Origin: Mucilaginibacter corticis
GTDB lineage: Bacteria; Bacteroidota; Bacteroidia; Sphingobacteriales; Sphingobacteriaceae
DNA: 64,000 nucleotides
NCBI RefSeq assembly: GCF_007558865.1
Contig: NZ_VLPK01000001.1
Span: 1,302,001 to 1,366,000 of the forward strand
Direction of reading: 5' to 3'
In this document: piece after piece, positions 42,117-50,731 of the stretch
Layout: every line of letters starts with the position of its first letter
How positions within the stretch are numbered: the first letter of the stretch is position 1
The notes under the pieces: generated by a model
What the model saw: only the letters and a program-made list of their open reading frames with translations
Told to the model about the DNA's origin: nothing
Databases searched by the model: none
Made by a program: the position numbers and the translations under genes

Positions 42117-44294
42117 ATGAAGAAAACGCTCCTCCTTTTAAGTTTTGCGGCATCATCACTTGCGGCATCGGCGCAGGTAAAGCCGGCAGAACTTCCGCAA
42201 AAAACCGCTTTCCAGACAGGCAGCCCCTGGATCCCGCAAATTGATGTACGATCTGATATGGCCATTGTTTACGGTACCAATGATCATCCGAATATGACCT
42301 TCGAGCAGCGAGTACAGTCATGGCGGGATCATGGTTACCAAACCGCTTTTATGACCGGTATTGCCTGGGGCAGTTATGACGATTTCTTTTTGGGTAAATG
42401 GGATGGCGTAAACCACCTCGACCTGGCACAGGTTGAAAAAAACGGCAAGCCCATTATGCACGGCCATAATATCCCTTATGTGGTACCTACCGATGTGTTT
42501 ATTAAATACATGCAAACCGCGGTAATGAAACGTGTTATTGACGTAGGTATTAAAGAGATATTTTTAGAAGAGCCCGAATTTTGGGCACGCGGCGGCTATA
42601 GCGAACCTTTTAAAGCCGAATGGCAAAAGTATTACGGCTTCCCCTGGAAACCACAGGACGAAAGCCCGGAGAACACTTATCTTTCAAGCAAGTTAAAATA
42701 TCACCTGTATTATAACGCTATTAAACAGGTGTCAGACTATGCTAAGGCTTACGCCAAAAGCAAAGGCATCAGCATAAATATATATATCGCTACGCACTCG
42801 CTGGTAAATTATTCATCGTGGCAGATAGTAAGCCCTGAAGCCAGCCTGGCATCGTTGCCCGGTATTGATGGTTATATAGCCCAGGTTTGGACAGGCACCT
42901 CGCGCGAGGCGACCTATTTTAACGGAGACCGCAAAGAGCGGGTTTTCGAGAACGCTTTTCTTGAATATGGGTCGATGGTATCTATGACCGCGCCTACCAA
43001 ACGTAAACTTTTCTTTTTAACAGACCCGATTGAAGATGCCCACCGCGATTGGGCAGACTACAAGCGTAATTATCAGGCGACATTTTCTGCCAAGCTATTG
43101 TATCCTGTGGTTGCCAATTACGAGGTTATGCCGTGGCCCGAGCGTATTTACACCGGCAAATACCGCTTAGCCAACAGCGACTCGAGTGTGTACATCCCTA
43201 AATATTATTCTACCCAAATGCAGATCATGGTGAACTCTTTAAACAGCATCCCGGTATCTGCCAATAAAGTAACGGGGGTTAACGGTATTGGGGTATTGAT
43301 GAGTAATTCGCTGATGTTCCAGCGTTTCCCTACGCACAATGGATTTGAAGACCCGCAATTTTCAATTTTCTACGGACAGACCATGCCTTTGGTAAAACAC
43401 GGCATCCCGGTACAAACCGTACATATGGAAAACCTGGCTTACCCGGCTACCTTAAAAGATATCAAGGTGTTGGTGATGAGCTACGCCAATATGAAGCCTA
43501 TCAGTGCTGCCATACATGAGCAACTAGCGGCCTGGGTAAAAAAAGGCGGTGTGCTGATCTATGTAGGTAAAGATGATGATCCTTACCAATCTGTAATGGA
43601 ATGGTGGGACACCAAGGGCAATAATTTCACCGCGCCGTCACAGCATTTGTTTAAACTACTGGGTATTGACCCTGCAAGCGGCAAACAAAAATTTAAAGTT
43701 GGCTTAGGAACTGTGTACGTGATGAGGGAAAACCCTAAAGACTTTGTAATGCAGCCTAATAATGATGCCAGTTACCTCAACACGGTTAAACAAGCTTATG
43801 AAACCGATAGCAAAGCCGGTAAACTGGAATTTAAAAACAACATGTATTTAGAGCGTGGCCCGTATGACATTGTAGCGGTACTGAATGAAAACGAGGATAC
43901 CAAGCCTTACACGGTTAAAGGCCCGGTGATAGACCTGTTCGACCCGCAATTGCCGGTGCTTGCAGAGAAAGTAGTTAACCCCGGCGAACAGGCTTATTTA
44001 TATGATGTAAAACGTGTAGTAAACAAAGCTAAGCCACAGGTACTGGCATCGGCATCAAGGGTGTATGACGAAAAGGTTCAAGCCCGTGAATATAGTTTTG
44101 TAGCCAAAAGCCCTGTAAATACAGTAAATGCTACGCGCGTGCTACTGCCGGCAAAAGCTAAACAAATTACACTTACCGACAGTAAAGGTCAAACCATCAC
44201 CAATGTGCAAAGCTCTTGGGATGCATCATCAAATACCCTTTTCCTGGGTTATGATAACAGCCCCGACGGGATCCATGTAAGTTTAAGCTGGTAA
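42117..44294 (+). CDS. Secreted TIM-barrel protein with glutamine-amidotransferase-like domain, unassigned glycosidase candidate
   Basis: 725-residue secreted protein (signal peptide to ASSLAASAQ, 20) that I cannot place in a named family. Residues about 30-360 look like a GH-A-type barrel: WRDHGYQTAFMTGIAWGSYD, HGHNIPYVVPTD, VIDVGIKEIFLEEPEFWARG (paired glutamates at a strand end, as in an acid/base site) and IDGYIAQVWTG. Residues about 430-520 resemble the trimerisation domain of GH42 enzymes, a degenerate class I amidotransferase fold: IKVLVMSYANMKPISAAIHE and WVKKGGVLIYVGKDDDP. A beta-rich end follows. It lies 150 bp after the GH144-like gene and ends at a bidirectional terminator. Hydrolase activity is inferred. 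Confidence 0.75.
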   Translation: MKKTLLLLSFAASSLAASAQVKPAELPQKTAFQTGSPWIPQIDVRSDMAIVYGTNDHPNMTFEQRVQSWRDHGYQTAFMTGIAWGSYDDFFLGKWDGVNHLDLAQVEKNGKPIMHGHNIPYVVPTDVFIKYMQTAVMKRVIDVGIKEIFLEEPEFWARGGYSEPFKAEWQKYYGFPWKPQDESPENTYLSSKLKYHLYYNAIKQVSDYAKAYAKSKGISINIYIATHSLVNYSSWQIVSPEASLASLPGIDGYIAQVWTGTSREATYFNGDRKERVFENAFLEYGSMVSMTAPTKRKLFFLTDPIEDAHRDWADYKRNYQATFSAKLLYPVVANYEVMPWPERIYTGKYRLANSDSSVYIPKYYSTQMQIMVNSLNSIPVSANKVTGVNGIGVLMSNSLMFQRFPTHNGFEDPQFSIFYGQTMPLVKHGIPVQTVHMENLAYPATLKDIKVLVMSYANMKPISAAIHEQLAAWVKKGGVLIYVGKDDDPYQSVMEWWDTKGNNFTAPSQHLFKLLGIDPASGKQKFKVGLGTVYVMRENPKDFVMQPNNDASYLNTVKQAYETDSKAGKLEFKNNMYLERGPYDIVAVLNENEDTKPYTVKGPVIDLFDPQLPVLAEKVVNPGEQAYLYDVKRVVNKAKPQVLASASRVYDEKVQAREYSFVAKSPVNTVNATRVLLPAKAKQITLTDSKGQTITNVQSSWDASSNTLFLGYDNSPDGIHVSLSW

Positions 44295-44312
44295 TCATAA
44301 AATGACCAAAAA

Positions 44313-44344
44313 CAAGGGGTAGAATCGATCAATTCTACCCCTTG
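44313..44344. terminator. Bidirectional terminator
   Basis: Perfect 13-bp stem (44313-44325 with 44332-44344), loop CGATCA, core CAAGGGGTAG, between the convergent 725-residue gene and the GNAT gene. Confidence 0.85.
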
Positions 44345-44363
44345 TGCGTTTAAGCCGGTAGTT

Positions 44364-45047
44364 CTATTTGGCCAAGATATAAAAATTCACTTCGCCGAAT
44401 ATTTTAAAGCCCAGGTCTTGGTATACTTTAATAGCGCGGGTGTTGTCATCACGTACGTGCAGGAATGGGATCTCGCCTGCTTGCTTGATGCGGTTAACGT
44501 GAAATTGCATCAACTGCCGGGCATAGCCTTTACCATTATGATTGGGGTGGGTACAAACAGCGCTGATCTCGGCATAGGGTAACGGGTTTAGCCGCTGACC
44601 GGCCATTGCAACCAGTTTATCTCCCTCAAAAATACCGTAATAATGTCCAAAATCTATGGTATGCAATCCAAAAGGCCCCGGGTTGGTGAGTTTGGTAAGT
44701 TCAATCATCTGTGGTACATGGTCGTCAGTTAGCGCAACAAGATTAGTGGTGTCCACATCAAACGCATCACCGGTATATACCATCTGCCAGCCGGGAATTT
44801 GTTGTAATACCGTCCACCTGCTTTGGGTGATCGTCCTGTCCCGTGAAACAAATATCAGCGGGTTCTGGCGCGAGATCATATCATAAGCCGCGTCAAAATT
44901 TTCCTGCGAATCTTCGCTGAACCCTATAAATGGTGCAACGTCTTTATCAAAATATTTAACAGGGCCGCTGCCTTTGGCAAGCGTTTGATTCCCCGAAGCC
45001 AGAGCATTAAAGATCGGATTGTCCAGTACGTGTTTCATCACCGGCAA
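44364..45047 (-). CDS. GNAT family N-acetyltransferase (FR47-like)
   Basis: 227-residue acetyltransferase. The N-terminal half is a degenerate GNAT-like module; the C-terminal half (about 110-225) holds the acetyl-CoA site: AEISAVCTHPNHNGKGYARQ carries the V-x-T-x-P-x-x-x-G-x-G/A motif A, and FLHVRDDNTRAIKVYQDLGF is motif B. This is the FR47-like layout common in Bacteroidota. No signal peptide. The acceptor amine is unknown. It is isolated, bounded by a terminator downstream and divergent from the small lipoprotein gene. Confidence 0.9.
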   Translation of the reverse strand: MPVMKHVLDNPIFNALASGNQTLAKGSGPVKYFDKDVAPFIGFSEDSQENFDAAYDMISRQNPLIFVSRDRTITQSRWTVLQQIPGWQMVYTGDAFDVDTTNLVALTDDHVPQMIELTKLTNPGPFGLHTIDFGHYYGIFEGDKLVAMAGQRLNPLPYAEISAVCTHPNHNGKGYARQLMQFHVNRIKQAGEIPFLHVRDDNTRAIKVYQDLGFKIFGEVNFYILAK

Positions 45048-45127
45048 ACCTATAAAAAAAGAACCTGAATACCGGCCGCTAAAAAGCCAGCACCAAACTT
45101 TTACGCTTTTATTACTGTTGTAGTATC

Positions 45128-45616
45128 ATGAAATATTTGATATTAGGTTGCGCGTTAGGCTTGTTGATGGCATCATGCTCGTCGCCAAAAACCAAAATAG
45201 ATGCTACAGATAGTTTAACTAAAATGGATACACCGGCAAAAGACACCGCGGTAAATAACAGCAAAGCAGATGTATCCTCATTATGTTTCCTGAATACAGA
45301 AGGCAAAGACAGCACCAGCATTGAACTGGTTATACACGGTGATAAAGTAAGCGGGCAAATGAACTGGCTGCCCTACCAAAAAGACAGCCGCAAAGGCACC
45401 TTAGCGGGCACTGTAAAAGGAGATACCATCCACGCCGTTTGGAGCTTTATGCAGGAAGGGATGAAAGATACTTTAAACTTAGATCTTCAATTAAAAGACG
45501 GAATATTATCGCAAAAATCGCTTAAGTTAAATACCAGGACAGGTCGCCAGCAAACGGATGGATCTGCAGGTTACAGTATCATATATCATTCGGCAGATAA
45601 GCTGCATAGCCATTAA
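45128..45616 (+). CDS. Small lipoprotein of unknown function
   Basis: 162-residue lipoprotein with lipobox LMASC (Cys17) after a short hydrophobic signal. A Thr/Asp/Lys-rich linker (20-50) is followed by a beta-rich domain: SIELVIHGDKVSGQMNWLPY and GTLAGTVKGDTIHAVWSFMQ form repeated hairpins like a small barrel. It resembles many single-copy Bacteroidota lipoproteins with no known role. The last base pairs overlap a short minus-strand ORF (45613-45774). It is divergent from the GNAT gene (80 bp). Confidence 0.8.
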   Translation: MKYLILGCALGLLMASCSSPKTKIDATDSLTKMDTPAKDTAVNNSKADVSSLCFLNTEGKDSTSIELVIHGDKVSGQMNWLPYQKDSRKGTLAGTVKGDTIHAVWSFMQEGMKDTLNLDLQLKDGILSQKSLKLNTRTGRQQTDGSAGYSIIYHSADKLHSH

Positions 45617-45774
45617 AACCGGTTGGTTTTGCGTTCGTAGGTTTCTCTTAGTGCAAGGCCCAGTATCACGCCAAATGCAGCACCCAGGCCAAGGTGGTGT
45701 AAAACTATCCCCCAACCCATGCCGATAATAAAACCAATCATAAACACGGCGTCTTTTTTCCTTTTGCTTTGCAC
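45613..45774 (-). CDS. Small glycine-rich membrane protein
   Basis: About 53 codons with a GTG start at 45774 (a stop lies nine codons upstream), or an ATG at 45741. The product reads QSKRKKDAVFMIGFIIGMGW, then GIVLHHLGLGAAFGVILGLA and a charged tail RETYERKTNRF. That is a basic start, two short Gly-rich hydrophobic stretches and a basic end, typical of small Bacteroidota membrane proteins of unknown role. The stops of this ORF and of the lipoprotein overlap by two bases. Too short to be sure, but the composition is protein-like. Confidence 0.5.
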   Translation of the reverse strand: MQSKRKKDAVFMIGFIIGMGWGIVLHHLGLGAAFGVILGLALRETYERKTNRF

Positions 45775-45812
45775 CCGGTAAAAATAATAAAGATCAGGCT
45801 ACTATCCGGCAT

Positions 45813-47768
45813 TTACCTGACGATAGTGACACTGCCGCTCATCAGCTTACGGCCGCTTTTGGTATTGATAATGTAATAATACACGCCAAAAGGCAGGTCG
45901 GCACCGTGCCATTTGCCGTCCCAGGGTTTTGGATAACCGATGGACGAAAAGACCTTTGCGCCGTACCGGTTAAATACATCAACGGTAGCACCCGGATAGG
46001 TGTTTAAATACTGGATCTCCCAGGTATCGTTTATGCCATCATTATTAGGCGTAAAAGTATTGGGCACGATAATGTTTTTTAAAACCGATATGGTAACCTG
46101 TGCCGTCGCCGAACAACCCGAGCCCGACGACGTTACCGTAAGGGTATAAGTTGTATTTTCTGCCGGCATAAAAACAGGATTTGCAATCGTCGCATCGCTG
46201 ATACCTGTTGTTGGCGACCATGAATAAGTTAAGTTATTGCCGGTAATTGTTGGGTTCAATTTTAACTGGCCGCCCTCAAATACGCCGGCTGTCGCCTCCA
46301 TGCTAATGGTTGGCATGGCGGTTACCGAAACTTTAAAACTGGTGGTATAGGTGCAGCCTGTATTATCCACAAATGAATAATTAATGGTGAAAGACCCCGC
46401 CCCGGAAACTTTAGGATCAAACACCCCTGCGGATGTTATGCCCGTACCTGAAAAAGTTGATGTGCCGTTGGTGCTGGGCGTAGCTATAATATTTACAGGC
46501 GCGTCGTTTTGGCAGAGTACGATTGAGTCGGCAATGGCGCTGCCGTTGTAAGTAAGTGTAGCTGTCGGGATAGGATTAATGGTTACCGTTTGCGGTAATG
46601 CATCGCTGTAACATAATTGCCCGGTGTAGGCCCGTAACACCACATGGTAAACCTGTGGTGATGTGGTGGCGTTTAAAGGATACATGAAATGATAGATCTT
46701 ATCGCTCCGCAATTCGGCTTTATCAAAAGCTATTGTAGTTGCCGGGTGATTATCATTATCCAGGATCCATTCAAGCCGGGTAATATTGCCAATGGCGGGT
46801 TGTGAATTATCCTGAAAAGAAACACTGTCGCCGTTGCAAACTTCGGGGCTAAGCACGGTAAAAGTCGTGCCCGGGTTTTGGCTGTTAACTGTAAATAGTT
46901 TTGAAGCATGGCCCTGCTGGCAGGCACCCGGCGAATTGACGATGAGTTTAACAGGATAACTGGCGGCTTTGGTATAACGGTGTACAGGGTTTTGTTCTGT
47001 TGATGTGCTGCCATCCCCAAAGTCCCATTGGTAGGTTAAACCTGTGGTTGTACCATCAGGCGCTAGAGACAGGTTTGTAAACTGTGCGCCATCCAGTTCG
47101 CAGGCATCGGGTAATGTAAAATCAGCTGTGGGGCCGGTCAGTACGGTAATACTTTTCGTATAAACATCGCTCACACAATTTGCTGCCGAAAATACCTGCA
47201 AGGATATTTGGTGAACGCCCGGGGTAGTGAACGTATGCGTAAACGGCGCATTTGTGGTCATATCAACCTCGGGGGTATTGTCGTCAAAGGTCCATTGCCA
47301 TTTGGCTATGGTGCCGTTAGTTATGGTAGAATGATCTGTAATTTTAACGGGGACATCGGGGCAAGTTGTAGCCGGCGCGTCAAAAGAGGTAGCCAATTTT
47401 GGAATAACCGTTATATCCTGGCTTTTACTTGAAGAACATCCGCCGTTGTTGGTAACAACCAGTTTTACAGTATATGTTCCGCCTTTAAAAGTGTGCAGCG
47501 GGTTTTGTGCTGCAGATGTGCTGCCATCTCCAAAATCCCAATACCAGGACGTTACGATTGAACCGGTAGATGTATCTGTGAACTGAACATCATTTAATAA
47601 GCAACTGGTATTGGTTCCGGCCTGTGCAAAATTGGCGATAGGACATGATTGTGCATAGCCGGTATGATCAAAGCCGGCGATAAGCGTAAAAAGCAAAATG
47701 AAAAATAACTTATTCCGGTTTATAAAAGCTGCTGCCCCCCTTATACACATGTTTGAAAAATCTAACAA
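45813..47768 (-). CDS. PKD-repeat protein with T9SS type B (gliding motility-associated) sorting domain
   Basis: 651-residue cell-surface protein. After a signal peptide (ending near HTGYAQS, 41) come PKD-like repeats, each with the WDFGDGSTS motif or a variant: about 74-110 (SWYWDFGDGSTSAAQNPLHT), 160-200 (WQWTFDDNTPEVDM) and 245-285 (YQWDFGDGSTSTEQNPVHRY), then Ig-like regions. The C-terminus (about 570-651), beginning IIVPNTFTPNNDGINDTWEI and ending with VYYYIINTKSG plus TIVR, is the type B CTD recognised by the type IX secretion system. Such proteins often pair with a PorP/SprF gene, but none is adjacent. Its role may be adhesion or polymer binding. Confidence 0.92.
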   Translation of the reverse strand: MLDFSNMCIRGAAAFINRNKLFFILLFTLIAGFDHTGYAQSCPIANFAQAGTNTSCLLNDVQFTDTSTGSIVTSWYWDFGDGSTSAAQNPLHTFKGGTYTVKLVVTNNGGCSSSKSQDITVIPKLATSFDAPATTCPDVPVKITDHSTITNGTIAKWQWTFDDNTPEVDMTTNAPFTHTFTTPGVHQISLQVFSAANCVSDVYTKSITVLTGPTADFTLPDACELDGAQFTNLSLAPDGTTTGLTYQWDFGDGSTSTEQNPVHRYTKAASYPVKLIVNSPGACQQGHASKLFTVNSQNPGTTFTVLSPEVCNGDSVSFQDNSQPAIGNITRLEWILDNDNHPATTIAFDKAELRSDKIYHFMYPLNATTSPQVYHVVLRAYTGQLCYSDALPQTVTINPIPTATLTYNGSAIADSIVLCQNDAPVNIIATPSTNGTSTFSGTGITSAGVFDPKVSGAGSFTINYSFVDNTGCTYTTSFKVSVTAMPTISMEATAGVFEGGQLKLNPTITGNNLTYSWSPTTGISDATIANPVFMPAENTTYTLTVTSSGSGCSATAQVTISVLKNIIVPNTFTPNNDGINDTWEIQYLNTYPGATVDVFNRYGAKVFSSIGYPKPWDGKWHGADLPFGVYYYIINTKSGRKLMSGSVTIVR

Positions 47769-47908
47769 GCTTTAAATATACGTCGCCTTTAATCCGGATA
47801 TTTAATTGATTAAAAAAATTGGAAGCAGATAGTAATACATTGTTTTATTGGCGAACCGGAATTTATATATGTTAACGGATTTTTACCCTTAAAATTGTTT
47901 GATAATTT

Positions 47909-49054
47909 CTACCGCATTACCCTGCCTACACCAAACTGATCGCCTGCCTTAACGGGTTTGCCGTCTTTAAAATCTATTTCTAAAAGCTTTTCGCTTTCAA
48001 CAGAATTATAATTTTCGTCTTTTAAAATGGTGAGCACTTTACGGGTTTTTACATCTATCACTTCGCCGCTTGACGGATAGGCGTATTTCCCATCTATGGT
48101 AAAAGTTATCCAACCCGGCATATCCTGCAGTGGTATGGTGGTTAATTGCTGATAAGGTTCGACCGCGCTAAACACATGCATGCGCATATTTGCCCCATCA
48201 CTTAACCATATTTCTTTTTCGTCGGGCGTAAGGCCAATGCCGTGGCTCGGACAGCCATGCCGCCTAACCGAGCCTTTGTCCCAGCCCTCAACAACAACCT
48301 GTTTGATCTTTTTGCCGGTGGTCAGGTCGCCAACCTCAAAACCCAGCAGGTCATTACAGTTAACAAAAATGCGGGTTTCGCTACCGTTAATAGTAAAGGG
48401 GCGCACAAAGTTGATAAAAGGGCCTACTTCGGCGGTAACAGTATTGGTTTTAGGGTCGGCTATTTTTACCATCGTGTTTTTCAGATCGGCCAGGTAAACA
48501 TGCTTGCCTGACAGCGCGTAAATGGTATTATGCGACGCGTTAAAACCATCCAGCCGTTTTATGATATTGCCGGTTTCGCAATCCACAACATTCCAGTAAT
48601 GGCTCTCCAGCGATGGCAGGTACATGGTCTTGCCATCAGGTGCTACGGATAAGCGGTCGCAGCCATCCGGAATTTGCTTTTCCCAGATCAGTTTACCGGT
48701 TACCAAGTCTATCCGCTGCAAACCCTCCAATGTAGTAACATATACACTATGCAACGGAATACTTACCCCTATGCCTTTAATATTTGACGGCTGCCCATTA
48801 GGGTGCAGGCCCTTAAATGGGATCCGTTTAACAAATTGATGCCCATGATCAATATCAAAAACCAGTAAACCATGACCACCGTAGCCTAAATAATCGCGCA
48901 CACCCGGTACGGCAGCAAACAAATAACGTCCGTTTAATGGCGTGGCGGCAACATTAACAGCACTTTTTGTTTTGGGGGATGGTTTCCATGATATGATAAA
49001 GGCAATAACAGCAACAGATAACAGCGCTGCAAAAATGCGGATCCCGTTTTTCAT
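47909..49054 (-). CDS. YVTN/YncE-like beta-propeller protein, exported
   Basis: 381-residue propeller with an N-terminal hydrophobic helix (about 5-23). Repeated blades are visible as alternations like GIGVSIPLHSVYVTTLEGLQ, LSVAPDGKTMYLPSLESHYW, IYALSGKHVYLADLKNTMVK, GIGLTPDEKEIWLSDGANMR and WITFTIDGKYAYPSSGEVID, the pattern of YncE and cytochrome cd1/quinohemoprotein-like propellers. No heme motif CxxCH is present. Function unknown; binding or a structural periplasmic role is most likely. A WHG-like or GH motif typical of hydrolases is absent. Confidence 0.8.
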   Translation of the reverse strand: MKNGIRIFAALLSVAVIAFIISWKPSPKTKSAVNVAATPLNGRYLFAAVPGVRDYLGYGGHGLLVFDIDHGHQFVKRIPFKGLHPNGQPSNIKGIGVSIPLHSVYVTTLEGLQRIDLVTGKLIWEKQIPDGCDRLSVAPDGKTMYLPSLESHYWNVVDCETGNIIKRLDGFNASHNTIYALSGKHVYLADLKNTMVKIADPKTNTVTAEVGPFINFVRPFTINGSETRIFVNCNDLLGFEVGDLTTGKKIKQVVVEGWDKGSVRRHGCPSHGIGLTPDEKEIWLSDGANMRMHVFSAVEPYQQLTTIPLQDMPGWITFTIDGKYAYPSSGEVIDVKTRKVLTILKDENYNSVESEKLLEIDFKDGKPVKAGDQFGVGRVMR

Positions 49055-49176
49055 AACTTATTTATTTTGAGGTAAATATTGGTAATGTTAAGATAATGGG
49101 CAATTTTAGTAATTGCAAATACTGATATGGTATTTTTACATAACCGCTGGTTTATTGCGGCGTCAATAAATCATTC

Positions 49177-49542
49177 CTACCGGTGATATTCAAGCAATTC
49201 CATCCGGTTACCAAACGGATCAAGAAAGGTAAAGCGGTCGCGCCCTTCAATAATTGGTTCTTCGTCTATGGTAATACCGTTTGCTTCCAGGTGTTTACGT
49301 GCAAAATCCAGGTTAGTAATTTCAAAAGCGGTATGCCTGAACGTGCGCCCGACGGGTTGTTCAACACCTATGTGCAATTGAATATCGGCCATGTTAAACC
49401 AGTAACCGGGCTTGTCAAAAATATGGTCGGGCCGTTGGGTAGGTTCAAGCCCGAATACCGTGGTATAAAATTGCCTTGCGGCTTCCAGTTGCTCGGGGGC
49501 AACACAAATGTTAATATGGTCGGTACGCTTAAAGTTGATCAT
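49177..49542 (-). CDS. VOC family protein (glyoxalase/bleomycin-resistance fold), copy 1
   Basis: 121-residue single-domain VOC protein. The two half-modules read TDHINICVAPEQLEAARQFY and HTAFEITNLDFARKHLEANG; likely metal ligands are His10, His70 (FRHTAFEI) and the Glu in NRMELLEYH near the end. Relatives are glyoxalases, dioxygenases and antibiotic-binding proteins, so a specific function cannot be given. It lies 11 bp after the second VOC gene, which is in the same direction, so the two form a pair. Confidence 0.88.
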   Translation of the reverse strand: MINFKRTDHINICVAPEQLEAARQFYTTVFGLEPTQRPDHIFDKPGYWFNMADIQLHIGVEQPVGRTFRHTAFEITNLDFARKHLEANGITIDEEPIIEGRDRFTFLDPFGNRMELLEYHR

Positions 49543-49553
49543 TATAATGAATA

Positions 49554-49931
49554 TTACTCGTGCTCGGCAAAGGTAAGCACATAGCCGTTGTTGTCTTTTA
49601 TAGAAAATTCGGTAGCGCCGTAAAAGGTGGTTTCAAGTCCTTTTAAAACGATTACTTTGTCTTTTACCTGCTCAAAAAAGCTACGGATATCTTTTAAATT
49701 GATGTATAACAAAAGCGATCCGCCATCCTGTCTTGATATCTCCGGCAGATCATCTGCCAGGCTTTCGTAGGTTTGAAACATCATGGTCACGCCGCCGTTT
49801 ACCATCATGGCCCACACCAGGTCATCACCCATTTCGGGTACCGACATGGTGATCTTAAAACCAAGCGACTGATAAAAAGTGATGGTCGCTTTCATATCAT
49901 TAGTGAAAATATTGGGCGATAAAGTTTCCAT
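49554..49931 (-). CDS. VOC family protein, copy 2
   Basis: 125-residue VOC protein with the YycE/bleomycin-resistance-like pattern: NIFTNDMKATITFYQSLGFK at the start, DLVWAMMVNGGVTMMFQTYE in the middle and YGATEFSIKDNNGYVLTFAE at the end. It lacks a clear first-position histidine, so metal binding may be lost, as in many drug-binding members. It is the first gene of a two-gene run with the VOC protein at 49177. The pair is different enough in sequence not to be a recent duplication. Confidence 0.88.
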   Translation of the reverse strand: METLSPNIFTNDMKATITFYQSLGFKITMSVPEMGDDLVWAMMVNGGVTMMFQTYESLADDLPEISRQDGGSLLLYINLKDIRSFFEQVKDKVIVLKGLETTFYGATEFSIKDNNGYVLTFAEHE

Positions 49932-50022
49932 TTTTTAAGATTTGTCACTTGTAAAGGTAACGGATTTCTTAATTTTATCCCATTAGGAAAAATCAAATTC
50001 AACGGATTTAATGTCGGAGTAG

Positions 50023-50042
50023 AGACGCAATACGTTGCGTCT
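50023..50042. repeat. Short palindromic repeat, copy 1
   Basis: AGACGCAA-TACG-TTGCGTCT, perfect 8-bp arms with a 4-nt loop. Similar in build to the palindrome at 50101-50122 and to repeats of this kind found dispersed in Bacteroidota. Confidence 0.6.
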
Positions 50043-50100
50043 AAAATTGCCATAACCAAATTAAAAGAATAATTTGCGCAGTGGGAGATCAGTACAGTGG

Positions 50101-50122
50101 GAGACACAATGTATTGTGTCTC
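50101..50122. repeat. Short palindromic repeat, copy 2
   Basis: GAGACACAAT-GT-ATTGTGTCTC, perfect 10-bp arms around GT, 23 bp before the tag gene start. It may also act as an operator, but the nearby second palindrome suggests a dispersed repeat. Confidence 0.6.
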
Positions 50123-50144
50123 TACAAAATTCAAAAACTAAAAA

Positions 50145-50699
50145 ATGCAAACTGAAATTAAACGGTGCAGTTGGTGCGGAACAGACGAACTATACGTTAA
50201 ATACCACGACGAAGAATGGGGCAGGGAAACCCATGACGATAAAATACTGTTCGAGTTTTTAATTTTAGAAGCGGCACAGGCCGGATTAAGCTGGATCACT
50301 ATTTTGCGCCGGCGCGAAAATTACCGCAAAGCCTTTGCCGATTTTGACGTGCATAAAGTCGCCGCCTTTGATAACGAAGATGTAGAGCGATTGATGCAGG
50401 ATGCAGGTATTATCCGTAACCGGTTGAAAATACTGGCAGCCATAAAATGCGCTCAGTTATTTATCGAAATGCAAAAAGAGTTCGGCTCGTTTGATAAATA
50501 CCTGTACGGTTTTATGCCTGATGGTAAAACCATTAATAATTTATCGGGCATTACACCTGTTACCACAGAGATATCTGATGCCATAAGCAAAGACATGAAG
50601 AAGCGCGGCTTTAAGTTTTTTGGCAGTGTTATCTGCTATGCTTTTATGCAGGCTACAGGTATGGTTAATGACCATATACCGCAATGTTCATTTAAATAA
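50145..50699 (+). CDS. tag: DNA-3-methyladenine glycosylase I
   Basis: 184-residue base-excision repair enzyme that removes 3-methyladenine. Zinc ligands of the Tag family are visible: Cys8 (KRCSWCG), His21 (YVKYHDEEWG) and the C-terminal His/Cys of NDHIPQC. The catalytic pocket Glu is in LFEFLILEAAQAGLSWITIL, followed by RRRENYRKAFADFD. Full length and cytosolic. It stands alone downstream of two palindromic repeats and is followed after about 30 bp by an AraC gene in the same direction. An adaptive-response link with that regulator is not evident, since no Ada-type methyl-acceptor is present. Confidence 0.96.
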   Translation: MQTEIKRCSWCGTDELYVKYHDEEWGRETHDDKILFEFLILEAAQAGLSWITILRRRENYRKAFADFDVHKVAAFDNEDVERLMQDAGIIRNRLKILAAIKCAQLFIEMQKEFGSFDKYLYGFMPDGKTINNLSGITPVTTEISDAISKDMKKRGFKFFGSVICYAFMQATGMVNDHIPQCSFK

Positions 50700-50731
50700 A
50701 CCGGTAAATTTTGGCAGCGAAGCACATCCCC

